Assembly: GCF_031344055.1 (NCBI RefSeq) | Contig: NZ_JADBEN010000001.1 | Source: Methylobacillus flagellatus_A | GTDB lineage: Bacteria > Pseudomonadota > Gammaproteobacteria > Burkholderiales > Methylophilaceae | Length of the DNA stretch: 64,000 nucleotides | Strand: one strand, 5' to 3' | Shown here: positions 1 through 8,600 of the stretch, piece by piece | How the letters are laid out: each line of letters begins with the position of its first letter | Numbering within the stretch: the first letter of the stretch is position 1 | Program-made: the position numbers and the translations under genes | Notes under the pieces: model-generated | Told to the model about the DNA's origin: nothing | Databases searched by the model: none | Seen by the model: the letters and a program-made list of their open reading frames with translations, nothing else

Positions 1-595
1 GGCCGACATGACCGGCAAGGCGATTGATATCCTGCAGAAGAACCCCAAGGGCTTCTTCCTGATGGTGGAAGCCGGCCGTATCGACCATGGTCACCACGCC
101 AACAACGCCTACCGTGCGTTGACTGACACCATCGCCTTGTCTGACGCAGTGAAGAAGGCGCTGGAAAAAGTGGATCTCAACGACACCCTGGTGATCGTGA
201 CTGCCGACCACAGCCACACCATGACGATTGGCGGCTACCCTGAGCGCGGCAATCCTATCCTCGGCAAGGTGACGGTGGACGGCCAGTTGACCAAGGCGAC
301 TGACGGCAATCCATACACCACGATTTCATACGCCAACGGCAAGGGTTACTACCCCAACGTCCCAGGCGAGGATGTCTATGGCTTCCCTGCACGCAGCGGC
401 CGTATCGAGGACATGACCAACGTCGACACCAGCGACCCTGACTTCCACCAGGAAGTGACCGTGCCTCTCGATTCCGAGACCCATGCGGCTGAAGAAGTGG
501 AAATCTTCGCAGGCGGTCCCAAGGCCCACCTGTTCCAGGGCGTGCAAGAGCAGCACTACATATTCCACGTCATGAAGGATGCTTTCGGCTTCTAA
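1..595 (+). CDS. phoA: Alkaline phosphatase, C-terminal part (5' end outside window)
   Basis: This is the C-terminal ~197 residues of an alkaline phosphatase of the PhoA superfamily, a periplasmic metalloenzyme that hydrolyses phosphomonoesters with two zinc ions and one magnesium. The frame is open from the left edge of the window to a TAA at 593-595, so the start and the nucleophilic serine lie outside. Visible metal-ligand motifs are RIDHGHHANN, TADHSHT and a late ETHAAEE, in the order expected for the zinc-binding Asp/His residues. A strong hairpin terminator follows 30 bp downstream, so this gene closes its transcript. The family assignment is firm; the symbol is given by family, and substrate preference (phosphate scavenging versus other monoesters) cannot be judged. 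Confidence 0.9.
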   Translation, partial: ADMTGKAIDILQKNPKGFFLMVEAGRIDHGHHANNAYRALTDTIALSDAVKKALEKVDLNDTLVIVTADHSHTMTIGGYPERGNPILGKVTVDGQLTKATDGNPYTTISYANGKGYYPNVPGEDVYGFPARSGRIEDMTNVDTSDPDFHQEVTVPLDSETHAAEEVEIFAGGPKAHLFQGVQEQHYIFHVMKDAFGF

Positions 596-624
596 TGCAG
601 CGCTTGATGTTGTGTGACTGAGAC

Positions 625-665
625 GGATGGGATGGCGCAAGCCATCCCATCCATTTTGCTTTTGA
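625..665 (+). terminator. Intrinsic terminator after alkaline phosphatase
   Basis: A perfect 12-bp stem (625-636 GGATGGGATGGC pairs with 641-652 GCCATCCCATCC) with a GCAA tetraloop is followed by a T-rich tail. It separates the phosphatase gene from the His-rich protein gene, whose ATG lies 13 bp beyond the tail. Confidence 0.85.
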
Positions 666-677
666 GTTTGTGAGAGT

Positions 678-1421
678 ATGAACATGCAAAACAACATGAG
701 ATATGCCGGGGCATTGTTGCTCGCCCTGTTGCCCAACCTGGCCGCCGCCGAGGCATTGCCCAGCCTGGATGCGCGTTTCGAGACATCGCAATGCGCGGTG
801 CCCTGCCAAAAGCCGGTCAAGCGCGAGTGGCTCATGCTGCGCGAGGCCAACCAGGTCGAATTGCGCGACTTCAACGCCAAGCACAGCGACCTTTGGCAGT
901 GGCAGGGCGGCACCCTGGATTACGTCTACCTGATGCATGATGCAAAACGCGCGATCGACTATACCTCCATCGATCTGCGTTTGCTGGGCATTGGCGCCAG
1001 CGAAGATAAATGGCAGGCATTGGCGCAATTGGTGAAGACCAGCGAACTCGCCAGCCTGCAGAAGAAGCCGGGCCAGCCCTATGAAAAGATGGCGACCGAG
1101 ATTTACCAAGGCAAACTGAACGGCGTAGACACCGAGATCACCTGGATTCCTGCATTGCAGATCCCATTGCAGGTGGAATACCGCTACCCCAAGCATCACG
1201 TGACCGTGAAGCTGATGGAGCGCTACCAGGGCAAGCCGCCGGTGGAAAGAACCACCAGCCAGGTGCTGCAGGCATACCAGCATGTGGATTTTGTCGATAT
1301 CGGCGACATGGAGCATGACAAGCAGGCCGTGGCCTGGTTGGCCGAAGCCAAGGGCGCGCCTGGGGTGCATGTGCATCGCCATGATCATGACGAGCCCCAC
1401 GATCATCAACACCAGCACTGA
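678..1421 (+). CDS. Exported hypothetical protein with His-rich C-terminal tail
   Basis: A 247-residue protein I do not recognise as a named family. Residues 1-24 look like a signal peptide (basic start, Leu/Ala core, AAA cleavage site), so it is probably periplasmic. A cysteine pair (C39, C43) follows the cleavage site. The central part is a mixed alpha/beta sequence without a motif I can name. The last 17 residues (HVHRHDHDEPHDHQHQH) contain eight histidines, which suggests binding of zinc, copper or nickel. The gene lies directly downstream of alkaline phosphatase, a zinc enzyme, but is separated from it by a terminator, so it is probably transcribed alone. The function is unknown; metal storage or delivery is only an inference from the tail. 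Confidence 0.7.
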   Translation: MNMQNNMRYAGALLLALLPNLAAAEALPSLDARFETSQCAVPCQKPVKREWLMLREANQVELRDFNAKHSDLWQWQGGTLDYVYLMHDAKRAIDYTSIDLRLLGIGASEDKWQALAQLVKTSELASLQKKPGQPYEKMATEIYQGKLNGVDTEITWIPALQIPLQVEYRYPKHHVTVKLMERYQGKPPVERTTSQVLQAYQHVDFVDIGDMEHDKQAVAWLAEAKGAPGVHVHRHDHDEPHDHQHQH

Positions 1422-1496
1422 AGCATGCGTGAATCCTGCCTGCCAGCGCGTTTGTTTATTTAGCATGATGCGCTGGTGAATAGGTTGGAAGGGCGA

Positions 1497-1505
1497 TGCT
1501 AAAAT
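1497..1505 (+). promoter_or_regulatory. Extended -10 promoter element just upstream of a start codon
   Basis: TGCTAAAAT matches an extended -10 (TGn followed by TAAAAT). It ends 6 bp before the ATG at 1512, so transcription starting about 7 nt after the hexamer would begin at or next to the start codon. No Shine-Dalgarno sequence is visible. The same ATGCTAAAAT ten-mer occurs before hrpA. Confidence 0.4.
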
Positions 1506-1511
1506 AGCGGC

Positions 1512-2333
1512 ATGACGCTCATCCCGGAAATCAAGCCCCAGCAATCCGTCGAACTCCTCAAGGAGCTGCACATCCTCACGCGGGAAGGCAAGCTCAACCA
1601 GGATACGCGGCGCAAACTCAAGCAGGTATACCACCTCTACCACTTCATCGAGCCGCTGCTGCTCGAAGTGATGGAAAACAATGCCAACCCCATCCTGGTC
1701 GACCATGGAGCGGGCAAGTCTTATCTGGGGTTCATCCTCTATGATTTGTTCGTCAAACAGCAGGCGGCAGGGCGCATCGCCGGGATAGAAACCCGCGGCG
1801 AACTGGTGGAAAAATCGAAGTCGCTCGCGGAAAAGCTGGGTTTCGAGCGCATGGATTTCCTGCACTTGAGCGTGGAAGAAGCGATTACTTCACCTGCCTT
1901 GCCCGAGCAGGTGGATATCGTCACCGCATTGCATGCCTGCAACACGGCGACCGACGACGCGATCCGTTTTGGCTTGGAGAAAAAAGCCCAGTTCATGGTG
2001 CTGGTGCCTTGCTGCCAGGCCGAGGTAGCGGAAGTGCTGCGGCGCCACAAGAGCGATTCGTTCGGCAAGACGCCGTTATCCGAGATCTGGCGCCACCCGA
2101 TCCATACGCGTGAATTCGGCAGCCAGATCACCAACGTGCTGCGCTGCCTGCAGCTGGAAGCGCATGGCTACCAGGTGACGGTGACGGAGCTGGTGGGATG
2201 GGAGCATTCGATGAAGAACGAGCTCATCATTGCCCGCTATAAAAACAGCCCGCGGCGCAACGCCCAATCCAGGCTGGAACAGATCCTCGAGCAGCTTAAC
2301 CTCCAGGACCTGCATCACCGCTTTGTCTATTGA
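1512..2333 (+). CDS. Class I SAM-dependent methyltransferase (Methyltransf_32-like)
   Basis: A 273-residue cytosolic protein with a Rossmann-type SAM-binding region. The glycine-rich motif I lies at about residues 64-74 (VDHGAGKSYLGF), an acidic motif II follows (GIETRGE), and a VPCCQAE segment at 165-171 occupies the motif IV position. The VPCCQ signature is typical of the methyltransferase family that Pfam calls Methyltransf_32, related to GSTCD-type proteins; the substrate is not known. The gene is monocistronic by position, convergent with the BrkB-family gene 24 bp downstream. Its start sits immediately after an extended -10 element, which may make the mRNA leaderless. The fold call is secure; I cannot say whether the substrate is RNA, protein or a small molecule. 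Confidence 0.75.
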   Translation: MTLIPEIKPQQSVELLKELHILTREGKLNQDTRRKLKQVYHLYHFIEPLLLEVMENNANPILVDHGAGKSYLGFILYDLFVKQQAAGRIAGIETRGELVEKSKSLAEKLGFERMDFLHLSVEEAITSPALPEQVDIVTALHACNTATDDAIRFGLEKKAQFMVLVPCCQAEVAEVLRRHKSDSFGKTPLSEIWRHPIHTREFGSQITNVLRCLQLEAHGYQVTVTELVGWEHSMKNELIIARYKNSPRRNAQSRLEQILEQLNLQDLHHRFVY

Positions 2334-2357
2334 TGCTCGATACTGCAGCCTAGTGCC

Positions 2358-3296
2358 TTACTTGCGGGGAATCCTGTCCGCCGGAATGTCGCGCAGGCTG
2401 CCGAACGTAAGCGCATATTGCCGCGTGATTTCAGCGCCGAAGAAGAAAATCTGCGCGGAGTAATACACCCAGAGCAGCAGGGCAATCAAGGAGCCTGCGG
2501 CGCCAAAGCTTGATGCCACCGCGCTGTTGCCCAGGTATATCCCGATCAGGTATTTGCCCAGGCTGAACAGGATGGCGGTGAACGCGGCGCCGACCCAGAC
2601 ATCGGACCACGGCAGCTTGACGTCCGGCAGCATCTTGAAGATGACGGCAAACATCGAGGTGATCACGCCGAAACTCACCAGTGCGGAAATATGCTTGAAT
2701 ATGCCGATCGCAGTGATGAAGCGGCCAACGAATTCCGCGAAGAACTGTTCCACCAGCGCCAGGCCGGCATTTACCAGCAACGAGGTCAGCAGCAGGAAGG
2801 CGAGCGAGAGGATAATGCTGAACGAGAGCAGCCGGGTCTTGATCAGGTTGCCGACTGCTTGCCTGCCGCCCTGGGCTTTTTCCTTGGTGGTTTCCCAGAC
2901 TTCATCGAGGCTGGCCTTCAGTTCGGCGAACACCGTCGTCGCACCCACAAACAGCAAGGAGGAGGCAATTAGCGTCGCAATGATGCCGGACTTGGGGTTG
3001 CTCGACTTCGCCAGCATGTTCTGGATCACCTGCGCGCCGCTTTCGCCCACGAGGTCGGACATCTGCGCCACGATTTCGCCATGCGCGGCACGCTCGCCCA
3101 GAAAGTACCCGGCAATCGCAATCACCAGCACCAGGATGGGCGTGAGCGAGAACATGGTGTAGAAGGCCAGCGCGGCCCCCTTGCTGGTGGCGCGGTGGGA
3201 AAACCAGGACAGCACCGATTGGATCAACAGCTGGCGCAGGCATTTGAGCCGGTGCAGGGCTTGCTGGCTGAGGCCTTGTATTATTTTTGCAACCAA
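2358..3296 (-). CDS. YihY/BrkB family inner-membrane protein
   Basis: A 312-residue integral membrane protein of the YihY/BrkB family, often mislabelled ribonuclease BN. It shows the family's N-terminal signature (ATSKGAALAFYTMFSLTPILVLVIAIAG broken over residues 36-64), about six hydrophobic helices and an amphipathic segment between helices. The start is a TTG at 3296 preceded by a good AGGAG six bases upstream; no in-frame ATG occurs before residue 48, inside the first membrane helix, so the TTG start is well supported. It is convergent with the methyltransferase gene. Family members are thought to act in envelope transport or homeostasis, but the substrate is unknown. Confidence 0.85.
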   Translation of the reverse strand: MVAKIIQGLSQQALHRLKCLRQLLIQSVLSWFSHRATSKGAALAFYTMFSLTPILVLVIAIAGYFLGERAAHGEIVAQMSDLVGESGAQVIQNMLAKSSNPKSGIIATLIASSLLFVGATTVFAELKASLDEVWETTKEKAQGGRQAVGNLIKTRLLSFSIILSLAFLLLTSLLVNAGLALVEQFFAEFVGRFITAIGIFKHISALVSFGVITSMFAVIFKMLPDVKLPWSDVWVGAAFTAILFSLGKYLIGIYLGNSAVASSFGAAGSLIALLLWVYYSAQIFFFGAEITRQYALTFGSLRDIPADRIPRK

Positions 3297-3329
3297 AGCG
3301 TTCTCCTGTTTATGACGGCGGCAGGCGGA

Positions 3330-3776
3330 TTAATGGGCGTGATGTTCCATGCCCTGATGGGCGACGGCGCGACCGTTGAACACGACGTCTACGCTCTCAC
3401 GCGCGGCTTTCTTGTCTTCAAACACCAGGGTAAGCGGAATGGCGTCGCCTGCCTTGACTGCATTCTTGATCCCGACCAGCATCAGGTGCAAGCCGCCGGG
3501 CTTCAATTCCACCGGCGTGTTCGCCTTCAGCTCCAGTTGCTTGAGCGGGCGCATCCTCATGATGCCGTCATCCATCTGCATCTCATGCACTTCGACCTTG
3601 TCGGCAAAGCTTGAGTTCGCCGAGACTAGGGCGACATCCTTGTCCGATACGATGCGCACATAGCCTGCCGCCACCTTTTGCCCGGGCGCGGTGGTGCGTA
3701 CCCATGGCTCGACGACGGTGACTCCGGCTTGCGCCTGCAGGCTGCACAGCAATAGCAGGCTTAAGAGCCTATTCAT
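3330..3776 (-). CDS. Periplasmic copper chaperone PCu(A)C
   Basis: A 148-residue exported copper chaperone of the PCu(A)C family, which delivers Cu(I) to the CuA centre of cytochrome c oxidase. A signal peptide covers residues 1-17. The defining copper motif H-x10-M-x21-H-x-M is exact: H64, M75, H97 and M99. The C-terminus ends in a His-rich EHHAH that may add metal affinity. The start codon overlaps the stop codon of the upstream gene (ATGA at 3773-3776), so the two genes are translationally coupled. The upstream partner is a small membrane protein with a CxxC motif, suggesting that both serve the same copper-handling step. Confidence 0.9.
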   Translation of the reverse strand: MNRLLSLLLLCSLQAQAGVTVVEPWVRTTAPGQKVAAGYVRIVSDKDVALVSANSSFADKVEVHEMQMDDGIMRMRPLKQLELKANTPVELKPGGLHLMLVGIKNAVKAGDAIPLTLVFEDKKAARESVDVVFNGRAVAHQGMEHHAH

Positions 3777-4075
3777 GGTTGTTCTCCTATGGTAAGCGGC
3801 TCAGCGTAGGCGCTGATGCCGGGCAGGGCGAATGCGGTTGGCCCCAGCGTCAATGCCTGCGAGACGAGTTGGTGCGAAAGCGCCACGCACGCAATGCATG
3901 GCGTGAAGGGCTTGGTGCCGGAAGCAGGGGTAACAATGCAGAGTTCGCCAAAGAAATCCGCATCGGCAGGGCCGCCGCCCATGGTCGCGGTCTGCAGCAA
4001 TAACCAGCAGCCGAATCCAAACAGCAGGAAAAAAGCGCTCAGCCCGCCTACCAACTTCAATTGATCAAATTCCAT
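3773..4075 (-). CDS. Small Cys-containing membrane protein, DUF2946-like, coupled to PCu(A)C
   Basis: A 100-residue protein with one clear N-terminal hydrophobic helix (residues 8-30) and a following exported-looking segment carrying C46 and a C60-I-A-C63 motif. The order helix, single Cys, then CxxC resembles DUF2946 proteins, which occur beside copper genes, but the similarity is judged by eye only. The stop overlaps the start of the PCu(A)C gene by four bases, so they form a two-gene operon. A role in copper relay or thiol chemistry at the membrane is an inference from context. Confidence 0.6.
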   Translation of the reverse strand: MEFDQLKLVGGLSAFFLLFGFGCWLLLQTATMGGGPADADFFGELCIVTPASGTKPFTPCIACVALSHQLVSQALTLGPTAFALPGISAYAEPLTIGEQP

Positions 4076-4142
4076 GCCGCTATCTTATCACGCAGGCTGG
4101 AACTGCTTATGCGGCATGTTGCCGCGGATGCTCCAACGGTGC

Positions 4143-5162
4143 TTAAAAGCCTTCCAGTACGATTTTGCCTATCGTATTTCCTGCTTCCAGTTGGGCGTGG
4201 GCCTGCCTGAGATTGGCGGCATTGATGGGCGACAGCACCTGGTTGACCGTGGTTTTCAAAATGCCTTGGTCCACCAGTTGCGCGACTTCGTTGAGCAGGT
4301 GATGCTGCCTCACCATGTCCTCGGTCTGGTACATCGCGCGCGTGAACATCATCTCCCAGCAGAACCGCGCGCTCTTGTTCTTGAGCGGGGCGATATCGAG
4401 CAGGTTCGCATTTTCCACGATGCTGCATATTGCGCCTTGCGGTGCCACCAGTTCCACCGCCGCTGGCAGGTGCTGGTCGGTGTTGTTGAGGATCAGCACA
4501 TAGTCCACGAACTTGTAGCCAAGCCCTTGTACCTGGCCGGCCAGATCGCCGTTATGGTCTGCAATATCATGGGCGCCCAGCTCCCGGCACCAGGCGGAGG
4601 ATTCGGGGCGCGAAGCAGTCGCGATGACATGTAAACCAGCTACCTTTGCCGCCAACTGGATCGCGATCGAGCCAACGCCGCCTGCACCGCCAATGATCAG
4701 GATCGTCTTACGGCGCCCGGGTTGCGGCGGCATTGCCACCATCAACCGATCAAACAAGGATTCCCACGCCGTGATGGCGGTCAACGGCAGGGCGGCGGCC
4801 CCGCTAGGCGTCAGGGATTTCGGCCTGTGGCCGACAATCCGCTCATCTACCACCTGAAATTCGCTGTTGCAACCTTGGCGCGTGATGTCGCCAGCGTAAT
4901 ATACCGAATCGCCGACCTGGAACAGCGATACCTCGCTGCCGATCCCGACCACCGTGCCGGCCGCATCCCAGCCCAGTATGCGCGGTTCCTTCTCGATCTT
5001 GTCCTTGGGCGCGCGCATCTTGGTATCGACCGGATTGACCGCGATCGCGTCTATCCTCACCAGCAGGTCGCGCGGTCCGGGAACCGGGACAGGGAGGTTG
5101 ATATCCTGCAGGGATTCGGGATGGTAAATCGGCAAATAGCGGGTCAGGGTGACGGCTTTCAC
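4143..5162 (-). CDS. Zinc-type alcohol dehydrogenase / quinone oxidoreductase family protein
   Basis: A ~339-residue MDR-superfamily oxidoreductase, predicted cytosolic and NADPH-dependent. It has the N-terminal GroES-like domain (VPGPRDLLVRIDAIAVNPVDTK), the family turn GWDAAGTV and a Rossmann dinucleotide motif (IIGGAGGVGSIAIQLA, about residues 155-170). The usual catalytic zinc cysteine is not seen, which points to the zinc-independent quinone oxidoreductase/YhdH-like branch. I prefer the GTG at 5162 because AAGGA lies six bases upstream; a TTG at 5168 is also open. It is divergent from an HxlR-type regulator, a frequent pairing in which the regulator senses quinones, aldehydes or other electrophiles and represses the oxidoreductase. 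Confidence 0.85.
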   Translation of the reverse strand: MKAVTLTRYLPIYHPESLQDINLPVPVPGPRDLLVRIDAIAVNPVDTKMRAPKDKIEKEPRILGWDAAGTVVGIGSEVSLFQVGDSVYYAGDITRQGCNSEFQVVDERIVGHRPKSLTPSGAAALPLTAITAWESLFDRLMVAMPPQPGRRKTILIIGGAGGVGSIAIQLAAKVAGLHVIATASRPESSAWCRELGAHDIADHNGDLAGQVQGLGYKFVDYVLILNNTDQHLPAAVELVAPQGAICSIVENANLLDIAPLKNKSARFCWEMMFTRAMYQTEDMVRQHHLLNEVAQLVDQGILKTTVNQVLSPINAANLRQAHAQLEAGNTIGKIVLEGF

Positions 5163-5287
5163 GGGCAATCCTTAAATGAATGAGCGAATGATGTGATCAT
5201 TTTAGCCGCGCATGCAGGACTGGCAAGTACGCACAATTTCTGTATATAGTGCATAAATCGATACTAATGTGACTGGATGTGACCACC
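5163..5287. promoter_or_regulatory. Divergent promoter/operator region of the oxidoreductase and HxlR genes
   Basis: This 125-bp gap is AT-rich near the regulator and contains GCAC (5231-5234) and GTGC (5249-5252) as an inverted repeat around a TATATA/TATAGT segment, plus GATACTAAT. This is where an HxlR dimer would be expected to bind, but no consensus is strong enough to name an operator. Confidence 0.35.
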
Positions 5288-5647
5288 ATGGCAAAACACC
5301 AATCCTTCGACTGCGTGGCAGGGTGCCCGGTCGAGGCTACCCTGGAACTGATTGGCGGAAAATGGAAAGGCCTGTTGCTCTACCACTTGCTTGACGGCAC
5401 CAAGCGTTTCAATGCGCTGAAGCGGATGCTGCCCAATATCACCCAGCGCATGCTCACCAATCAATTGCGGGAACTCGAGGCCGCAGGGTTGGTGCACAGG
5501 CAGGTGTATGCCGAAGTGCCGCCGCGTGTGGAATACAGCCTGACCGAACAGGGAAGGAGCCTGGAGCCGGTGCTGCATGCATTGAAGCAGTGGGGAGAGC
5601 GCTATATAGGGAGCCAGCAAGAACTGCATGAGCCGGGCCTTTTGTGA
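5288..5647 (+). CDS. HxlR-family winged-helix transcriptional regulator
   Basis: A 119-residue DNA-binding protein of the HxlR family (MarR-like winged helix). The family hallmarks are clear: CxxxCPVEATLELIGGKWKG at residues 9-28, then FNALKRMLPNITQRMLTNQLRELEAAGLVHR and the wing EVPPRVEYSLTEQGRSLEPVL. C9 and C13 near the N-terminus could be redox sensors. The ATG at 5288 is chosen; an in-frame GTG lies at 5279. It probably regulates the divergent oxidoreductase gene and itself. Confidence 0.9.
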   Translation: MAKHQSFDCVAGCPVEATLELIGGKWKGLLLYHLLDGTKRFNALKRMLPNITQRMLTNQLRELEAAGLVHRQVYAEVPPRVEYSLTEQGRSLEPVLHALKQWGERYIGSQQELHEPGLL

Positions 5648-5671
5648 AAGCACGATTGGCACGGGCAGCCA

Positions 5672-5680
5672 TGCTAAAAT
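5672..5680 (+). promoter_or_regulatory. Extended -10 element before hrpA
   Basis: TGCTAAAAT is identical to the element at 1497-1505. It lies 12 bp before the hrpA ATG, implying a 5' leader of only a few bases. A matching -35 at normal spacing is not evident. Confidence 0.4.
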
Positions 5681-5692
5681 CCACGCCTATCT

Positions 5693-8600
5693 ATGAGTAC
5701 ACCCAATCCCGTTTCCGAGCGCCAGATGCTGCAGCGATTGCAGGCGCAGCTTCCCGAATGCATGTTGCAGGACCAGTTTCTGTTAAGGCGGCGCTTGCAA
5801 CAGCTGAATGCCTCGTTGCAGCAGAAAAAGCCTATTGACCAGTCCTTGGCGGATGTGGCTGCCAAGATTCAGGCTTCCGCACAGCGGCGCAAATCCCGCC
5901 TCGAGCAGTTGCCCAAGCCCGAATATCCCGCCGAGCTGCCGGTCAGCAACCGTAAGGATGAAATCGCTGATGCAATACGCAAGCACCAGGTGGTGATAGT
6001 GAGCGGTGAAACGGGTTCCGGCAAGACCACGCAATTGCCCAAGATTTGCCTTGAGCTTGGGCGGGGCGTCAGCGGGCTGATCGGCCATACCCAACCGCGG
6101 CGGATTGCGGCGCGCTCGGTGGCGTCGAGGATTGCGCAGGAATTGAAGTCCCCGCTGGGAGAGGCAGTGGGCTACAAGGTACGCTTCAATGACCGTCTTT
6201 CGGAAACAACGTGTATCAAGCTGATGACGGACGGCATCTTGCTGGCAGAAACGCAGGGCGACCGCTTCCTCAATGCCTACGACACCATCATCATCGACGA
6301 GGCGCACGAGCGCAGCCTGAACATCGACTTCCTGCTCGGCTACCTGAAGCAATTATTGTCGCGCCGGCCCGACCTCAAGGTGATCGTCACCTCGGCGACC
6401 ATCGATGCCGAGCGTTTCTCACGGCATTTCAACGGTGCGCCGGTGATCGAGGTGTCCGGGCGGACGTATCCGGTGGAAATCCGCTACCGTCCCTTGGGCA
6501 GCCGCCGCATGGCGATCGCGCCGCCTGCGCCCGTGGTCGCCTCCAAGCCTGCCGTGGCGCGGGAAGATGTGCCACAAGAGGATATCGTTGACATCGGCAT
6601 CAAGCGCAAGGCGGGCAATATCGACCCCTCCATCCGCAAATGGCTGGATGACGACGATGATGTGGAGCTGCTCGGCCAGGACATCATGGGCATCCAGCGC
6701 AAGCCGCGCGCCGAGGCCAAGTGGCTGGAAGAGGACGATGCCGAGGAGGCGATGGAAGAGGCGATCCTCGATTCAGTGGAGCAGCTCTCCCGGCTGGGCG
6801 GCGGCGATATCCTGGTGTTCCTGCCGGGCGAGCGCGAGATTCGCGATGCGGCGGATTACCTCAACAAGCACTTGCGCCATGTCGAGATATTGCCCTTGTT
6901 CGCGCGCCTCTCCATAGAAGACCAGCAGAAAGTATTCCGCTCCAGCGGCGGGCGGCGCGTGGTGCTCGCAACCAATGTGGCGGAAACATCGCTCACCGTG
7001 CCCGGCATCAAGTACGTGATCGATACCGGCCTGGCGCGGGTCAACCGCTACAGCGCGCGCGCCAAGGTCGAGCAGTTGCAGGTGGAGAAAATCTCGCAGG
7101 CGGCGGCACGGCAGCGCGCGGGCCGCTGTGGGCGCGTGTCCAACGGCATCTGCATCCGGCTTTACGACGAGGCGGATTTCAACAACCGTCCCGAATTCAC
7201 CGACCCCGAAATCCTGCGATCCTCGCTGGCCGCCGTCATCCTGCGCATGGCCGCACTCAAGCTGGGCAACGTGCAGGAGTTCCCCTTCATTGAGGCGCCC
7301 AGCTCGCGCTATATCGCCGATGGCTACCAGTTATTGCAGGAACTGGGCGCAGTGGATGCGGAGCAGAACATCACCGAAACCGGCAGGCAATTGGCCCGGC
7401 TGCCGCTGGACCCACGCGTCTCGCGCATGATCCTGGAAGGCAAGAAACAGGGCTGCGTGCGGGAAATCCTCATCATCGCCAGCGCGCTGGCGATCCAGGA
7501 CCCGCGCGAGCGCCCCATGGACAAGCGCGAAGCAGCCGACCAGGCGCATGCCAAGTTCAAGGTCGAGCATTCCGATTTCCTCGGCTTCATCAAGCTGTGG
7601 GAGTGGTACGAGGACGCGTTCAAGACCAAGAAGTCGAACAAGGACTTGCTCAACAAGTGCCACAGCAATTTCCTCTCGTTCCTACGGCTCAAGGAGTGGC
7701 GCGAGCTGTACCAGCAACTCCGGGAGATCGCCGACGAGCTGGAACTCAAGCTCAATGAGCAGCCTGCCTCTTATGAGCAGGTGCATCGCGCCTTGCTTGC
7801 CGGGTTGCTGGGCAATATCGGTTTCAAGGATGGCGAGGCGGACAATTATCTCGGTGCGCGCGGTATCCGTTTCCATGTCGCACCGGGCTCGACCCTGAAG
7901 AAAGCCCGCCCGAAATGGGTGATGGCGGCGGAACTGATGGAAACCACCAAGCTGTATGCGCGTTGCGTAGCAAAAATAGAACCGGACTGGATAGAGCCGC
8001 TGGCGCGCGGCCTGACGCAGAGCCACTACAGCGACCCGCGCTGGGACCGTAAGCCGGCGCAAGTGGCGGCCTGGGAGCGCGTGAGCCTCTACGGCCTTAC
8101 CGTGGTGCCGCGCCGCCGCGTGCATTACGGCCCGATCAACCCGAAGGAATCGCGCGAGATTTTCATCCGCGAGGCGCTGGCAAACATGGAGTTCGATACC
8201 CGTGCGCCGTTCTTCGCCGCCAACCGCCGCCTGATCGCCGAGATCGAGGAGCTTGAGCACAAGGCGAGGCGGCAGGATGTGCTGGTGGACGAGCATACGC
8301 TGTTTGCGTTCTACGACGCGGTCGTTCCCGAAGGCGTCGTCAACGGCGCCGGGTTCGAGAAATGGCGCGAGGACGCGGAAAAGGACAATCCGAAAATCCT
8401 CTATCTCACGCGCGACCACCTGATGCGCCACGGCGCGGCGGGCATTACCGAGGTGCAGTTCCCGGAAAGCCTGGAGCTGGACGGCGTGAAGCTGCCGCTC
8501 AAGTACCGCTTCGAGCCTGGGCATCCCTTGGATGGCGTGACGGCGACCGTGCCGCTGGCCTTGCTCAACCAACTCAACCCGGTGGAAGCGGAGTGGTTGG

